Positions 35,613-44,884 are shown, counted from the first letter of the stretch. The stretch is 64,000 nucleotides of DNA from Streptomyces sp. STR69 (GCF_024519455.1 NZ_JALJRY010000001.1:667253-731252); one strand, 5' to 3'. Numbers and translations: made by a program. Notes: generated by a model from the letters alone, not told the origin.

Positions 35613-36878
35613 CTAGTCCGCCTCTTCGGCCCTGCGCAGCAGGAGTTGGTGTTCGCGTTCGTTGCGTGCCAACGAAGCCGCTCTTACGAACTCCGCCTTC
35701 GCCTCCACCGTACGACCGAGGCGCAGCAGCAGGTCGCCGCGGACGCTGGGCAGCAAGTGGTAGTCGCGCAGGGCGGGTTCGGCGGCCAGGGTGTCGACGA
35801 TCTCCAGTGCGGGGGCCGGGCCCTGCGCCATCGAGACGGCGACCGCGCGGTTCAACTCCACGACGGGGGACGGGGATCGGGCGGCGAGGAAGCCGTACAG
35901 GGTCGCGATCGTCGGCCAGTCGGTCTCGTCGTAGGTGTACGCGTGGGCGTGGCAGGCGGCGATGGCGGCCTGGAGGGCGTAGGGGCCGGGGGCGCCGGTG
36001 GACACGGCGTCGGCGCGGCCGAGGGCGGTGATGCCGCGGGCGATGAGCAGGCGGTTCCAGCGGCGGCGGTTCTGGTCCCTGAGGAGGACGGGGTCGCCGT
36101 TCGGGGCGGTGCGGGCGGCCGAGCGGGAGGCCTGGAACTCCAACAGGGCGGCCAGGGCGTGGACTTCGGGTTCCTTCGGCATCAGGCCGGCGAGGAGTCG
36201 GGCCAGGCGGAGGGCGTCCTCGCAGAGGCTCGGGCGCAGCCAGTCGTCGCCCGCCGTCGCCGCGTAGCCCTCGTTGAAGATGAGGTAGATGACGTCGAGG
36301 ACGGAGCCGAGGCGGGCCTCGCGGTCGGGGCCGTAGGGGACCTCGAAGGCGACGTTCCTGGTGGCCAGGGTGCGTTTGGCGCGGACGATGCGCTGGGCGA
36401 TCGTCGGCTCGGGGGCGAGGAACGCGCGGGCGATCTCGGGGGTGGTCAGGCCGCCGAGGAGGCGCAGGGTGAGGGCGGTGCGGGCCTCGGGGGACAACAC
36501 CGGGTGGCAGGTGGTGAAGACCAGGCGGAGGAGGTCGTCGTCGATGTCGTCGGGGGCGGCGGGTTCCTCGGGCGGGGCCGTGGTCTCCAGGGTGCGGCCG
36601 ATCTCCTGGAGCTTGCGGGCGTAGTTCTCCCGGCGCCGGACCAGGTCGACGGCGCGGTGCCGGGCGGTGGCCATGAGCCAGGCGCCCGGGTTGTCGGGCA
36701 CGCCGTCCCGCGGCCACTGCTCAAGGGCGGCGACCAGGGCGTCCTGCGCGAGTTCCTCGGCGATGCCGACGTCGCGGACGGTGCGGGCGACGGCGGCGAT
36801 GATCCGCGGGGACTCGATGCGGAAGACGGTCTCGATGGCGGTGTGCGGGTCGGTGGCGGGCTGTGATTCGGAGTTCAC
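35613..36878 (-). CDS. ECF42-type RNA polymerase sigma factor
   Basis: 421 residues from the GTG at 36878. Sigma region 2 (ESPRIIAAVARTVRDVGIAEELAQDALVAAL ... AWLMATARHRAVDLVRR) and region 4 (EARTALTLRLLGGLTTPEIARAF) are followed by the long C-terminal extension typical of group ECF42 (DUF6596 and TPR-like helices, WPTIATLYGFLAARSPSPVVELNRAVAV). ECF42 factors have no classical anti-sigma and are coded next to DGPF/YciI proteins (family knowledge). The DGPF gene here is at 38460-38816, on the other side of a TnpB element. Confidence 0.92.
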   Translation of the reverse strand: MNSESQPATDPHTAIETVFRIESPRIIAAVARTVRDVGIAEELAQDALVAALEQWPRDGVPDNPGAWLMATARHRAVDLVRRRENYARKLQEIGRTLETTAPPEEPAAPDDIDDDLLRLVFTTCHPVLSPEARTALTLRLLGGLTTPEIARAFLAPEPTIAQRIVRAKRTLATRNVAFEVPYGPDREARLGSVLDVIYLIFNEGYAATAGDDWLRPSLCEDALRLARLLAGLMPKEPEVHALAALLEFQASRSAARTAPNGDPVLLRDQNRRRWNRLLIARGITALGRADAVSTGAPGPYALQAAIAACHAHAYTYDETDWPTIATLYGFLAARSPSPVVELNRAVAVSMAQGPAPALEIVDTLAAEPALRDYHLLPSVRGDLLLRLGRTVEAKAEFVRAASLARNEREHQLLLRRAEEAD

Positions 36879-36906
36879 CTGAAGACCGTAGGACGCCTCT
36901 GCGCCT

Positions 36907-37113
36907 TCAGGCCGGGGACGAATCCGGATTCCCGCCTCGCGGAGCAGGGTTGACCGGATCACTGCCGGGCGATCCGGCGTCTGCCGCGATGGTGATGAGG
37001 CCGACCTCGATCAGATAAAGGATCTCGGAGTTGATGGACCGCCGGTCCGCAGCCGCCTGAGTGCGCACACGGGCATGGAGGTCTTCGGGGAATCGGACGT
37101 TGAAGTTGACCAT
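36907..37113 (-). CDS. Arc-type ribbon-helix-helix DNA-binding protein
   Basis: 68 residues. The first 45 form a ribbon-helix-helix: beta strand VNFNVRFP, helix EDLHARVRTQAAADR, helix SINSEILYLIEVGLI; the tail is Gly/Pro/Ser-rich and likely disordered. It starts 28 bp from, and divergent to, the TnpB gene. The spacer contains GCTAC-CGT-GTAGC, a likely operator. A TATAAT box six bases before the ATG implies a leaderless transcript. It may repress itself and TnpB. It could also read through into the ECF42 gene, 28 bp downstream on the same strand. Confidence 0.8.
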   Translation of the reverse strand: MVNFNVRFPEDLHARVRTQAAADRRSINSEILYLIEVGLITIAADAGSPGSDPVNPAPRGGNPDSSPA

Positions 37114-37119
37114 GCAGCC

Positions 37120-37148
37120 ATTATATAGCTACCGTGTAGCCATGACAG
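37120..37148 (-). promoter_or_regulatory. Promoter and operator between ribbon-helix-helix gene and tnpB
   Basis: For the minus-strand gene: CTGTCA (37148-37143), 17-base spacer, TATAAT (37125-37120), then six bases to its ATG, so transcription would begin at the start codon. An inverted repeat GCTAC-CGT-GTAGC lies in the spacer. For tnpB a TATAGC box is in the same place. One repressor molecule could therefore shut off both directions. Confidence 0.6.
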
Positions 37149-38362
37149 CACTACGTGGAGCCAAAGACGCCGGGCACGCCCGGTGGACCTTCCGGCTGCG
37201 CGTGTCGCCGACCGCCCGCGCGCAGCTGTATGCGGAATGGGATCGGTGCCGGTGGGTCTGGAATGAGTGCGTGGCCAAGTCCAAGGCCGTGCACGCGCAA
37301 AACAAAGCCACGGGTGGAAAGGCGACCTGCGGTCCGGCCCAGCTCGACAAGCTGCTGACCGCAGCCCGGAAGACAATGCCGTGGCTTCGAGCAGGCAGCT
37401 CGGTGCCGCAACAGCAGATCATCCGGGACTTCGGCAAGTCCCGCGCGAAGGCGCAGAAGGACATCAAGGCCCGCCTGCCGCAAACCAGGCGGGCCGGAAT
37501 GCCGAAGTACAAGAAGAAGCACGAGGCCCTCCCGGGCCTGAACTACACCCAACGCGGTTTCCGGTTGAAGGACGGGCGCCTGCACCTGGCGGGCGGGATC
37601 GCACTTGGCGTGGTGTGGTCGCGGGACCTGCCTGCCGACCCGTCCTCGGTGCGGATCTACCAGGACAGCCTCGGCCACTGGTACGCCTCCTTCGTGGTCC
37701 CTGCCCAGGCCGAACCGCTACCCGAGACAGGCTCGGTGATCGGCATCGACTGGGGCGTCAAGGAGACCGCGACCACCACCTCCGACGCGTACGACCTTCC
37801 CCACGTACAGCACGGCCGAAAGGCCCGCTCGAAGTTGTCGCGGTACGACCGGATGATGGCCCGCAGGAAGCCCAAGAACGGACGGCCCAGCTCGAAGGGT
37901 TACCGCGAAGCGAAGAATTTGCGGGCGAAGACACACAGGAAAGTGGCTCGGCAGCGGCAGGACACCGCACGAAAGTGGGCCAAGAAGGTCGTGTGCGACC
38001 ACGACGTGATCGCGGTCGAGGATTTCCGGCCGAAGTTCCTCGCCAGAACCAGCATGGCCCGCAAAGCCGCCGATGCGGCGATCGGTGCCACCAAGGCGGC
38101 CTTGCTGGAGATGGGCCGCAAGCACGAACGAGACATCCGTCTTGTGCACCCCGCCCACACCACCATGGACTGCGCGCAGTGCGGAGCGAGAACCAAGCAC
38201 GCACTACCGCTGTCCGAACGTACCTACACCTGCACCGCGTGCGCAGCCGTGTCCTCCAGGGACAAGAACTCCGCCCGCGTGATGCTGGTCCGGGCTGGTC
38301 TCGACCCGGCTGGTGCCGAAGGTGTAAGACCTCCTGGAGCGCTGCTCCAGGAGGCGGCCTGA
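37142..38362 (+). CDS. tnpB: TnpB (RNA-guided nuclease, IS605 OrfB family)
   Basis: 406 residues from the ATG at 37142. N-terminal OrfB helix-turn-helix/WED-like part, then a RuvC nuclease with all three acidic residues: Asp203 (GIDWGVKE), Glu293 (IAVEDFRPKF) and Asp374 (SSRDKNSAR). The zinc ribbon has Cys344/Cys347 and Cys364/Cys367. Nothing suggests inactivation. TnpB proteins are omega-RNA-guided DNA endonucleases related to Cas12 and help their element persist (family knowledge). The guide RNA would overlap the 3' end of the gene and the right end of the element. Confidence 0.93.
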   Translation: MTALRGAKDAGHARWTFRLRVSPTARAQLYAEWDRCRWVWNECVAKSKAVHAQNKATGGKATCGPAQLDKLLTAARKTMPWLRAGSSVPQQQIIRDFGKSRAKAQKDIKARLPQTRRAGMPKYKKKHEALPGLNYTQRGFRLKDGRLHLAGGIALGVVWSRDLPADPSSVRIYQDSLGHWYASFVVPAQAEPLPETGSVIGIDWGVKETATTTSDAYDLPHVQHGRKARSKLSRYDRMMARRKPKNGRPSSKGYREAKNLRAKTHRKVARQRQDTARKWAKKVVCDHDVIAVEDFRPKFLARTSMARKAADAAIGATKAALLEMGRKHERDIRLVHPAHTTMDCAQCGARTKHALPLSERTYTCTACAAVSSRDKNSARVMLVRAGLDPAGAEGVRPPGALLQEAA

Positions 38363-38402
38363 GCCAGGAATCCCCCGCCTGAGGCGGTGGAGGTTTCAAA
38401 AC
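38250..38402 (+). ncRNA. Probable omega-RNA scaffold of TnpB
   Basis: In this family the guide-RNA scaffold overlaps the tnpB 3' end and finishes at the element's right end, with the guide taken from flanking DNA. Here the terminal hairpin (38372-38390) and GGTTTCAAAAC are present and the following bases (38403 onward) would be the guide. The 5' boundary is an estimate. Confidence 0.45.
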
Positions 38403-38459
38403 CCACCATGCGACACCCCCACCATGTGCTACCTCAGGCGAAGGAAGACCCAGGACTCC

Positions 38460-38816
38460 TCAGCCCTCCGCGATCTCCCGCACCTCGCACGTCACGGTCC
38501 AGAAGTCCTCGTGCACCTTCAGGAACCGCTTCGTCCACTCCAGCGCCTCGGCCATGTCCTTGCACTGCATGAGGGCGTAACCGCCGACGACCTCCTTGGA
38601 CTCGGTGAACGGCCCGTCGGTGACGGAGATCTTCCCGCCCTCCCAGTGGACCCGCGCGCCTTGCGCGCTCGGGGTGAGACCGGCGGTGTCGAGCATCACC
38701 CCGGCCTTGGTGATCTCCTCGATCAACTCACCCATCCGCTGCATCAGTTCGGCACTCGGGCCCTCGGCCGGGGCGGTCTTCTCGTCGATCTGCACGAGGG
38801 AGAGATAACGGGGCAT
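38460..38816 (-). CDS. YciI/DGPF-domain protein (ECF42 partner)
   Basis: 118 residues from the ATG at 38816 (GAGGAG five bases upstream). The family motif DGPFTESKEVVGGY is intact, with the dimeric alpha-beta fold of YciI proteins (MPRYLSLVQIDEKT at the start). DGPF proteins are coded beside ECF42 sigma factors and are transcribed by them (family knowledge). An ECF42-type promoter lies 56 bp upstream (38872-38898). The sigma gene itself is 1.6 kb away across the TnpB element. Confidence 0.92.
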   Translation of the reverse strand: MPRYLSLVQIDEKTAPAEGPSAELMQRMGELIEEITKAGVMLDTAGLTPSAQGARVHWEGGKISVTDGPFTESKEVVGGYALMQCKDMAEALEWTKRFLKVHEDFWTVTCEVREIAEG

Positions 38817-38871
38817 GGTGACTCCTCGGGACTGATTGATCACCGGGTCCTTCCCGGCCTTTCAACCATGC

Positions 38872-38898
38872 GTCGAACGAGGAGACGACGGATCGACA
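38872..38898 (-). promoter_or_regulatory. ECF42-type promoter of the DGPF gene
   Basis: On the minus strand TGTCGA (38898-38893), 17-base spacer, CGAC (38875-38872). This is the -35 TGTCGA and -10 CGA/TC pair described for ECF42 targets in Streptomyces, at a suitable distance from the DGPF start codon. Confidence 0.7.
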
Positions 38899-38959
38899 CA
38901 CTCGCCGGAATTCCCCAAAGATTTTTTCCGGCTTACTGTTTCCGCAGGTCAGACGCCGG

Positions 38960-40024
38960 TCACTTCAGTGACTCCCACAACTCGCTCGCCGCCGGCTCCT
39001 TCGCCACCACCCGGTTCGGATCGGAGGGTGCCGTCACGACCGGCATCGTGATCGTCTTGACCGCGTCCGCCGACAGGCCCTTCAGGCTCTGGCCGAGGCT
39101 GATGAGTTCGCTCAGGGAGTCGAGGCCCGTGTCGGTGGTGAGGCTGTCGGTGATCGCGTCGGTGACCTCGTAGAGCTTGGTGGGGTCGGTGAGCAGGTCG
39201 TGCGAGGAGATCTGGGTCAACAGCGCCTTCACCAGCATCTGTTGGAGGCCTATTCGGCCGAGGTCGCTGCCGTCGCCTATGCCGTGCCGGGTGCGGGCGA
39301 GGGCGAGGGCCTGCTTGCCGGTGAGGTGATGGGTGCCCTTCTTCAGGTGCAGGTGGCTGTCGTCGTCGTCGATGTCCTGGGTCGTGGTGACCGTGACTCC
39401 GCCGAGCGCGTTGACCAGCTTCGCGAAACCGGCGAAGTCGATCTCTATGTAGTGGTCCATGCGGACGTCCGTGATCGACTCGACCGTCTTGACCGCACAG
39501 ACCGGACCGCCCACCGAATAGGCGCTGTTGAACATCGCGTTGTACGCCACGGAGGTCGAGCCCCCCGACTTCAGCGGGCAGGACGGGCGGGTGACGAGGG
39601 TGTCGCGCGGGATGCTGACGATCGTGGCCTTCTTACGGCCCGCGTCGATGTGCACGACCATCGCCGTGTCGGAGCGGGCGCCGGAACTGTCGCCGCCGCC
39701 GAGCGCCTCGTTCTCCTTGCCGCTGCGCGAGTCCGAGCCGAGGACCAGGATGTTCACCGAGCCGGTCGGCACGGGGGCGGCGGACGCGGAGGCGGACGCC
39801 GTAGGTGTGGTCACCGCCTTCGCGGGGCGGTTGGCGCCGAGCGCGCTGTCGATGTCGACGCTCTTGATGTTGTTGTTGAGGTGCCAGTAGGCCCAGCCCG
39901 CCGTGGCGACACCCAGGACGAGGGCGCCCGCCAGAGTGAGGCCGGCGATCTTCAGCACCCTCGACCGCCGGCCCACTCGTCTGTCCCCGTCGGCGTTCTC
40001 GTTGTCCGTCACGGGGAGGAACAT
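38960..40024 (-). CDS. LytR–CpsA–Psr (LCP) family protein
   Basis: 354 residues. A short cytoplasmic basic tail (RRVGRRSRVLKIAG), one membrane helix (LTLAGALVLGVATAGWAYW) and an extracytoplasmic LCP domain. The domain includes NILVLGSDSR, ARSDTAMVVHIDAGRKKATIVSIPRDT, HYIEIDFAGFAKLVNALGGV and ALALARTRHGIGDGSDLGRIGLQQ, with the Arg/Asp residues that bind the pyrophosphate lipid. LCP enzymes attach glycopolymers such as teichoic or teichuronic acids to peptidoglycan. TAATAA lies shortly before the ATG, so the mRNA may be leaderless. Confidence 0.93.
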   Translation of the reverse strand: MFLPVTDNENADGDRRVGRRSRVLKIAGLTLAGALVLGVATAGWAYWHLNNNIKSVDIDSALGANRPAKAVTTPTASASASAAPVPTGSVNILVLGSDSRSGKENEALGGGDSSGARSDTAMVVHIDAGRKKATIVSIPRDTLVTRPSCPLKSGGSTSVAYNAMFNSAYSVGGPVCAVKTVESITDVRMDHYIEIDFAGFAKLVNALGGVTVTTTQDIDDDDSHLHLKKGTHHLTGKQALALARTRHGIGDGSDLGRIGLQQMLVKALLTQISSHDLLTDPTKLYEVTDAITDSLTTDTGLDSLSELISLGQSLKGLSADAVKTITMPVVTAPSDPNRVVAKEPAASELWESLK

Positions 40025-40123
40025 AAGTCCGAATTATTAGGAGAACGTTAGGGGAGGCGTCCCGGGACGGTTTTCTACGGAAAATCTCACGGTTCTCAGT
40101 CCCGCTTCACGCCCCCGCCTCCC

Positions 40124-41467
40124 TCATCCCAGGGTCACCACCGGCACCGGGTTGCTTCCGCTCCAGGACGCGTTGAACCCGAACGTCACCGAACCGCCGT
40201 CCGGGACCGTCCCGTTGTAGCTCGCGTTCGTACAGCTCACGGCCGCGCCCGACTGGGTGCAGGTCGCGTTCCAGGCCTGCGTGATCTGTTGGCCTGCGCC
40301 GTACGTCCAGTTCGCCTTCCAGGACGACAGCGAGGCCCCGGAGCAGGAGATCGTCACCTGCCCGGTGAATCCGGTGTTCCACTGACTGGTCACGCCGTAC
40401 GTCGCCGAGCACGCCCCGGTCGGCGGGGTCGTGGTCGTACCGCCGAGTGCCTCCGCGATGCCGTAGTACGCCGGTTTCGGCGCGTAGTTCTCGTCGTACG
40501 GCGTCGCCGCCCCGTAGCCCGGGAAGGTGCCCGGCACCCAGGAGTCGGAGTCGGTGAAGCCCCAGACGGTGATGTTCACGCAGCGTGTCACCGCCGCGCA
40601 GGCGGCGACGACGCTCTTGAAGTCGGCCTTCTGCTGGGCGAGTTTGCCGCTGTCGGCGGGAAGCGCCATGCGTACGTCCAGCTCGGTGATGGCCACGTCC
40701 ACGCCCAGGTCGGCGAAGCGCTGGATGTTCTGCTGGAGGGTGGCCGGGACCTGACCGAGGATCAGGTGGGCCTGGAGGCCGACGCCGTCGATCGGAACGC
40801 CCGCCGCTTTCAGGGACTTGACCAGGTTGTAGAGGGCGGTGGACTTCGCGTTGACGCCCTCGACGTTGTAGTCGTTGATGTACAGCTTGGCGGCCGGGTC
40901 GGCGGCGTGCGCCCAAGTCAGCGCCTGGGCGATGTAGTTGGCGCCGAGGCCGTTGTACCAGAGCGTGGAACGGTAGGTGCCGTCCTCGTTGAAGGCCTCG
41001 TTCACCACGTCCCAGGCGGTGATCTCGCCCTTGTAGCGGCCGACTTCGGTGCTGATGTGGTTCTGGAGCAGGCTGCTCAACTGGGCGGACGTCCATGTCC
41101 CGTTGGTCAGCCAGCTCGGGTTCTGGCTGTGCCAGACCAGGGTGTGGCCGCGCACCTGCTGGTTGTGGGCCCGCGCGAAGGCGACGATCTGGTCCGCCTC
41201 CGACCAGTTGAAGGTGCCCTGCGTCGGCTCTACGGTCTCCCACTTCATGGCGTTGCCGGGGGTGAGCGAGCTGAACTGCGCGCCCGCGATGTCGCCGTAG
41301 CTGCCGGTGAGTTTGGAGCCGGTGACCGCGGTGCCGACGACTTTGCCCTTCGCGGCGGCGAGGTCGCGCAGCGGGGTGTCGGCCGCGTGTGCGGCAGGTG
41401 TGGTGAAGAGCATGACGGCGCCGGTGACCAGGGCCGCCAGGGACAAGCCGGTTCTCAGAGATCTCAT
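40124..41467 (-). CDS. Endo-1,4-beta-xylanase, GH10 with CBM2
   Basis: 447 residues. Signal peptide (cleavage near AAHA-AD), GH10 catalytic domain (about 30-345) and, after a short TTTTPPTG linker, a family-2 carbohydrate-binding module (about 352-447; [19 protein letters not shown]). Acid/base Glu157 in WDVVNEAF and nucleophile Glu262 in ITELDVRM. Secreted; cuts xylan into xylo-oligosaccharides, which the adjacent ABC transporter would import. A perfect CCGAAA-G-TTTCGG palindrome lies 10 bp before the ATG, an operator for the LacI-type repressor upstream. Confidence 0.95.
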   Translation of the reverse strand: MRSLRTGLSLAALVTGAVMLFTTPAAHAADTPLRDLAAAKGKVVGTAVTGSKLTGSYGDIAGAQFSSLTPGNAMKWETVEPTQGTFNWSEADQIVAFARAHNQQVRGHTLVWHSQNPSWLTNGTWTSAQLSSLLQNHISTEVGRYKGEITAWDVVNEAFNEDGTYRSTLWYNGLGANYIAQALTWAHAADPAAKLYINDYNVEGVNAKSTALYNLVKSLKAAGVPIDGVGLQAHLILGQVPATLQQNIQRFADLGVDVAITELDVRMALPADSGKLAQQKADFKSVVAACAAVTRCVNITVWGFTDSDSWVPGTFPGYGAATPYDENYAPKPAYYGIAEALGGTTTTPPTGACSATYGVTSQWNTGFTGQVTISCSGASLSSWKANWTYGAGQQITQAWNATCTQSGAAVSCTNASYNGTVPDGGSVTFGFNASWSGSNPVPVVTLG

Positions 41468-41477
41468 GCGGGTGCCT

Positions 41478-41490
41478 CCGAAAGTTTCGG
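41478..41490. promoter_or_regulatory. LacI-family (BxlR-like) operator of the xylanase gene
   Basis: Perfect palindrome CCGAAA-G-TTTCGG ten bases upstream of the xylanase start, abutting a second palindrome GGTTG-TG-CAACC (41489-41500). The first matches the CGAA-N-TTCG half-sites described for xylose/xylobiose repressors of Streptomyces. Position over the leader fits repression. Confidence 0.75.
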
Positions 41491-41568
41491 TTGTGCAACC
41501 GATTGGCTTCGGAGGAGTGTGGGGCGGCTCACCCCACTCGTCAATACGTCATCTTCCGGCCACGCGGG

Positions 41569-42606
41569 TCACTGCTCCGAGGGGGCGGGAGGCGCCGTAC
41601 TGCTGCGCACCACCAGGCTCGTCGCCAGTTCCACCCGCCGCGCCGCCGAGGACTCCGGCTCGCGCCCGAGGTCGAGCACCAGCTTCGCCGCCGCCTCGGC
41701 CATCTCGGTGAGGGGCTGTCGTACGGTCGTCAGCGGCGGGCCCACCCAGCGCGCGACCGGCAGGTCGTCGAAGCCGACGACGCTCAGGTCCTCGGGGATG
41801 CGCAGCCCCAGTTCGCGCGCGGCCTCGTACAGGCCGAGCGCCTGGAGGTCGTTGCCGGCGAAGACGGCGGTGGGCCGGTCCGGGCGGCGCAGCAGATCGA
41901 GGCCGAGGCGGTAGCCGGCCTCGTGGTGGAAGTCGCCGGTGACGATCAGCGAGGTGTCGACCGGCAGTCCGGCCGTCTCCAGCGCGGCCCGGTAGCCGTC
42001 CACGCGGGCGCGGCTGCACATCATGCGGGAGGGGCCGCTGATCGCGCCGATCCGGGTGTGGCCGAGTTCGACGAGGTGCCGGGTCGCGGCGAGCCCGCCC
42101 TGCCAGTTCGTGGCGCCGATCGACGGGACGTCCGCGCCCGGGTCGCCGGCCGGGTCCATCACCACGAACGGGATGGAACGGCTGGTCAGCAGCGCCCGCT
42201 GGGACTCGTCGAGCCCGGACAGGACGAGGATCACGCCGTGCGGGCGGCGGGCGGCGACCTGGTCGGCCCAGGTGCGGCCGGGCGTCAGCCGCCCCGCGCT
42301 CTCGCTCAGCACCACGCTCAGCCCGGCGTCCCGCGCCACGTTCTCCACGCCCCGGATGACCTCCAGCGCCCAGGCGCTCTCCAGCTCGTGGAAGACCAGG
42401 TCGATCAGTGGGGAACGGGTCGCCTCGGCGCGGCGGCGCCGGTAGCCGTAGACGCGAAGCAGGTCCTCGACGCGGGTGCGGGTCGCGGGGGCGACATCGG
42501 CACGGCCGTTGAGGACCTTCGAAACAGTCGGAGCCGACACTCCGGCCTCGCGGGCGATCTCAGCGAGCGTCGCGGTCTGCGTTTCTACGGCTTTCGAAGG
42601 TTTCAT
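41569..42606 (-). CDS. bxlR: LacI-family repressor of xylan utilisation
   Basis: 345 residues from the ATG at 42606. N-terminal LacI HTH ([39 protein letters not shown]) and a periplasmic-binding-protein-like sensor domain ([23 protein letters not shown] ... [19 protein letters not shown]). It lies between the xylanase gene and the divergent xylo-oligosaccharide transporter operon. CGAA/TTCG palindromes sit in front of both. Assignment as BxlR rests on this context; the exact inducer is not shown. No good Shine-Dalgarno before the ATG. Confidence 0.85.
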   Translation of the reverse strand: MKPSKAVETQTATLAEIAREAGVSAPTVSKVLNGRADVAPATRTRVEDLLRVYGYRRRRAEATRSPLIDLVFHELESAWALEVIRGVENVARDAGLSVVLSESAGRLTPGRTWADQVAARRPHGVILVLSGLDESQRALLTSRSIPFVVMDPAGDPGADVPSIGATNWQGGLAATRHLVELGHTRIGAISGPSRMMCSRARVDGYRAALETAGLPVDTSLIVTGDFHHEAGYRLGLDLLRRPDRPTAVFAGNDLQALGLYEAARELGLRIPEDLSVVGFDDLPVARWVGPPLTTVRQPLTEMAEAAAKLVLDLGREPESSAARRVELATSLVVRSSTAPPAPSEQ

Positions 42607-42665
42607 GCCCGCGATCGTATCCCTGCGCGACCTCTTGACGAAGCTTCTGTCCCGCCATACGTTCC

Positions 42666-42697
42666 CGGAACATTCGTAGCACTTACCGAAACATTCG
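42666..42697. promoter_or_regulatory. Tandem BxlR-like operators before the transporter operon
   Basis: CGGAACATTCG (42666-42676) and CGAAACATTCG (42687-42697), ten of eleven bases alike, centres 21 bp apart (two helical turns), both of the CGAA-N3-TTCG type seen also before the xylanase. They lie between the repressor gene and the transporter operon. Confidence 0.65.
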
Positions 42698-42712
42698 CGA
42701 GAGGGCCGTCCC

Positions 42713-44017
42713 ATGGAGTCCTACAGCAGGCGCTGGTTCCTCGGCGCCGGTGCCACCACCCTGCTCACCACCGGACTCACGGCCTGCGGCTCCAGTGACA
42801 GCACCGGCAGCAGCAGCACCGTCACCGCCTTCGTCTACGGCGACGACGCGACCAAGGTCCAGGTCAAGGCCGTCACCCGGTTCAACGCGTCGGCGGCGGC
42901 CAAGAAGGCCAAGGGCAAGATCAAGCTGGAGAAGGTGCCCGGCGCCGACTACCCGGCCAAGCTGCGCACCGCAATGGGCTCGCCGAACGCCCCGGACGTC
43001 TTCTTCAACTGGGGCGGCGGCTCGATCAAGGCGTACCAGGAGGCCAACCAGCTGGTCGACCTCACCGACACCATCAAGTCCGACCCGGTCCTCAGCGGCG
43101 GCTTCCTGCCCTCGGTGCTCGCGGCGGGCGCGCTCAAGGGCAGGAACTACGGCATACCGATGCGCGGCATGCAGCCGGTGATCCTCTTCTACAACAAGTC
43201 GGTCTTCGCCGCGCAGAAACTCCAACCGCCCACCACCTGGGCCGAGTTGCTCGACATCAACAAGAAGCTGAAGGCCGCGGACATCACGCCGTTCGCGCTC
43301 GGCGGCGCCGACATCTGGCCCGAGCTGATGTGGCTGGAGTATCTGGTCGACCGGATCGGCGGACCCGAAGTCTTCGACCGCATCAAGAACGGCGACGCGT
43401 CCGGCTGGGGCGACCCCGCCGTCCTCAAGGCCGCCGAGACGGTCAAGGAGCTCATCGACGACGGCGCCTTCGGCAAGGGCTTCAGCTCCGTGTCGTACGT
43501 CAACGGCGGCGCGCCCGCGGTCTTCGCCAAGGGCAAGGCGGCGATGCATCTGATGGGCTCGTGGGAGTACTCGACGCAGCTCGGCAAGTTCCCCGACTTC
43601 GCCAAGTCGAACCTGGGCTGGTCCGCGTTCCCGAAGTACGAGGGCGGGGCGGGCGACATCCGCAACGTCGTCGGCAACCCCACCAACTACTGGTCCGTGA
43701 ACGCCCGTACGGGCAACAAGGACGCGGCGATCGCGTTTCTGCGGGACTGCGCGTCGGAGGCGTACGCTAAGGCACTCGTCGCCAACGGCGACATCCCGAC
43801 CACCTCCAACGCGGAGAAGCTCCTCGACTCCTCCCCCAACCCCGAGTTCGCCAAGTTCCAGTACCAACTGGTCCAGCAGGCACCGGCGTTCACGCTGAGC
43901 TGGGACCAGGCGGTGGATCCGGATGTGTCCACGCCGATGCTGACGGAGATCAACAAGCTGTTCGTGGGGAAGAGTTCGCCGGCGGAGTTCGTGTCGGCGC
44001 TCAAGGGGCTCAAGTGA
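42713..44017 (+). CDS. bxlE: ABC transporter substrate-binding lipoprotein (xylobiose-type)
   Basis: 434 residues. The N terminus SRRWFLGAG fits the twin-arginine motif, and LTAC with Cys25 is a lipobox, so it is a Tat-exported lipoprotein, as known for BxlE. The mature part is a cluster-B (MalE-like) sugar-binding protein ([18 protein letters not shown] ... [22 protein letters not shown]). First gene of an operon with two permeases and a GH3 enzyme, opposite the LacI repressor. GAGAGGG seven bases before the ATG. Xylobiose as ligand is inferred from the neighbours. Confidence 0.88.
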   Translation: MESYSRRWFLGAGATTLLTTGLTACGSSDSTGSSSTVTAFVYGDDATKVQVKAVTRFNASAAAKKAKGKIKLEKVPGADYPAKLRTAMGSPNAPDVFFNWGGGSIKAYQEANQLVDLTDTIKSDPVLSGGFLPSVLAAGALKGRNYGIPMRGMQPVILFYNKSVFAAQKLQPPTTWAELLDINKKLKAADITPFALGGADIWPELMWLEYLVDRIGGPEVFDRIKNGDASGWGDPAVLKAAETVKELIDDGAFGKGFSSVSYVNGGAPAVFAKGKAAMHLMGSWEYSTQLGKFPDFAKSNLGWSAFPKYEGGAGDIRNVVGNPTNYWSVNARTGNKDAAIAFLRDCASEAYAKALVANGDIPTTSNAEKLLDSSPNPEFAKFQYQLVQQAPAFTLSWDQAVDPDVSTPMLTEINKLFVGKSSPAEFVSALKGLK

Positions 44018-44880
44018 TCCAGAGTGCGGCGGCGAAAGCCGGCCGCCCACATGCCGTGTGGGCGCTCCCCGGAGTTCTGTTCTTCGTCTTCTTCGCCGTG
44101 GCCCCCATGGCCCTCGCCGTCTATCTCTCCTTCACCACCTGGAACGGGCTCGGTGACCCGAAGCCCGTCGGCCTCGCCAACTGGCAGAAGCTGCTGCACG
44201 ACGACCGGCTCACCCAATCCCTCACCGTCACCGTCCTGTTGACGGTGACGAGCTGGGCGTTCCAGACGGTCGTGTCGCTGCTTCTCGGGGTCTGGGCGGC
44301 GGGGCACCAGCGCAACCGAGCCGTACTCTCCGCGATCTTCTTCGTGCCGTTCCTGCTCTCCTCGACGGCCATCGCGCTGCTCTTCTACGCGCTGCTCGAC
44401 CCGAACTTCGGCATCATCCACCAGGACACCCTGGGCTCGACGAGCGGCGCGTTCCTCGCGATCGTGTTCGTCGGGGGCTGGCAGTTCATCCCCTTCCACA
44501 CGCTGATCTACCAGGGCGGGGCCCGCCAGATACCCGAAGTCCTCTACCAGGCGGCGGCGATCGACGGCGCCGGCCGCTACCGCCAGTTCTTCTCGATCAC
44601 GCTGCCCCAGCTCCGCAACACGGCCACGACCTCCAGCGTGCTGATGATCGTCGGCTCGCTCACCTACTTCGAGACCGTCCTGATCCTCACCCAGGGCGGC
44701 CCCGGCACGGACACGGCGATCCTGCCCTACCTGATGTACGAGGCCGGCTTCAAGAGCTACGACTTCGGCTACGCGAGCGCGATCGCGACCTTCCTGGTCG
44801 TGACCGCCACCGCGCTGTCTCTCGTCCTGGTCAGGCTCACCGGTTTCGGCGCCATGCGCAGTACCCGCGAAGGGATGTGA
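44014..44880 (+). CDS. bxlF: ABC transporter permease (MalF type)
   Basis: 288 residues; six membrane helices. The coupling motif [26 protein letters not shown] (EAA loop) contacts the ATPase. Starts at GTG, overlapping the preceding stop by four bases (GTGA). No ATPase gene is in the operon; in Streptomyces such importers are served by the shared ATPase MsiK (family knowledge). Confidence 0.9.
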   Translation: MIQSAAAKAGRPHAVWALPGVLFFVFFAVAPMALAVYLSFTTWNGLGDPKPVGLANWQKLLHDDRLTQSLTVTVLLTVTSWAFQTVVSLLLGVWAAGHQRNRAVLSAIFFVPFLLSSTAIALLFYALLDPNFGIIHQDTLGSTSGAFLAIVFVGGWQFIPFHTLIYQGGARQIPEVLYQAAAIDGAGRYRQFFSITLPQLRNTATTSSVLMIVGSLTYFETVLILTQGGPGTDTAILPYLMYEAGFKSYDFGYASAIATFLVVTATALSLVLVRLTGFGAMRSTREGM

Positions 44881-44884
44881 CGGA

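Larger units (their letters stand above)
37114..38402 (+). mobile_element. IS200/IS605-group element, TnpB-only (IS1341 type)
   Basis: Contains tnpB but no Y1 transposase tnpA, so it needs a helper for transposition. The right end is recognisable: CC-CCGCC-TGA-GGCGG-GG hairpin at 38372-38390 followed by AGGTTTCAAAAC. The left end was not located; it may lie within or beyond the ribbon-helix-helix gene at 36907-37113. The element separates an ECF42 sigma gene from its DGPF partner gene. Confidence 0.7.

Noticed and set aside
36920..36931. GAATCCGGATTC palindrome as the left end of the TnpB element
   Set aside because: It lies in the coding end of the ribbon-helix-helix gene and does not resemble the right-end hairpin; a 12-bp palindrome can be chance.
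40107..41498. 463-codon minus-strand frame overlapping the xylanase
   Set aside because: Shifted frame of the xylanase gene; Arg/His-rich without GH10 motifs.
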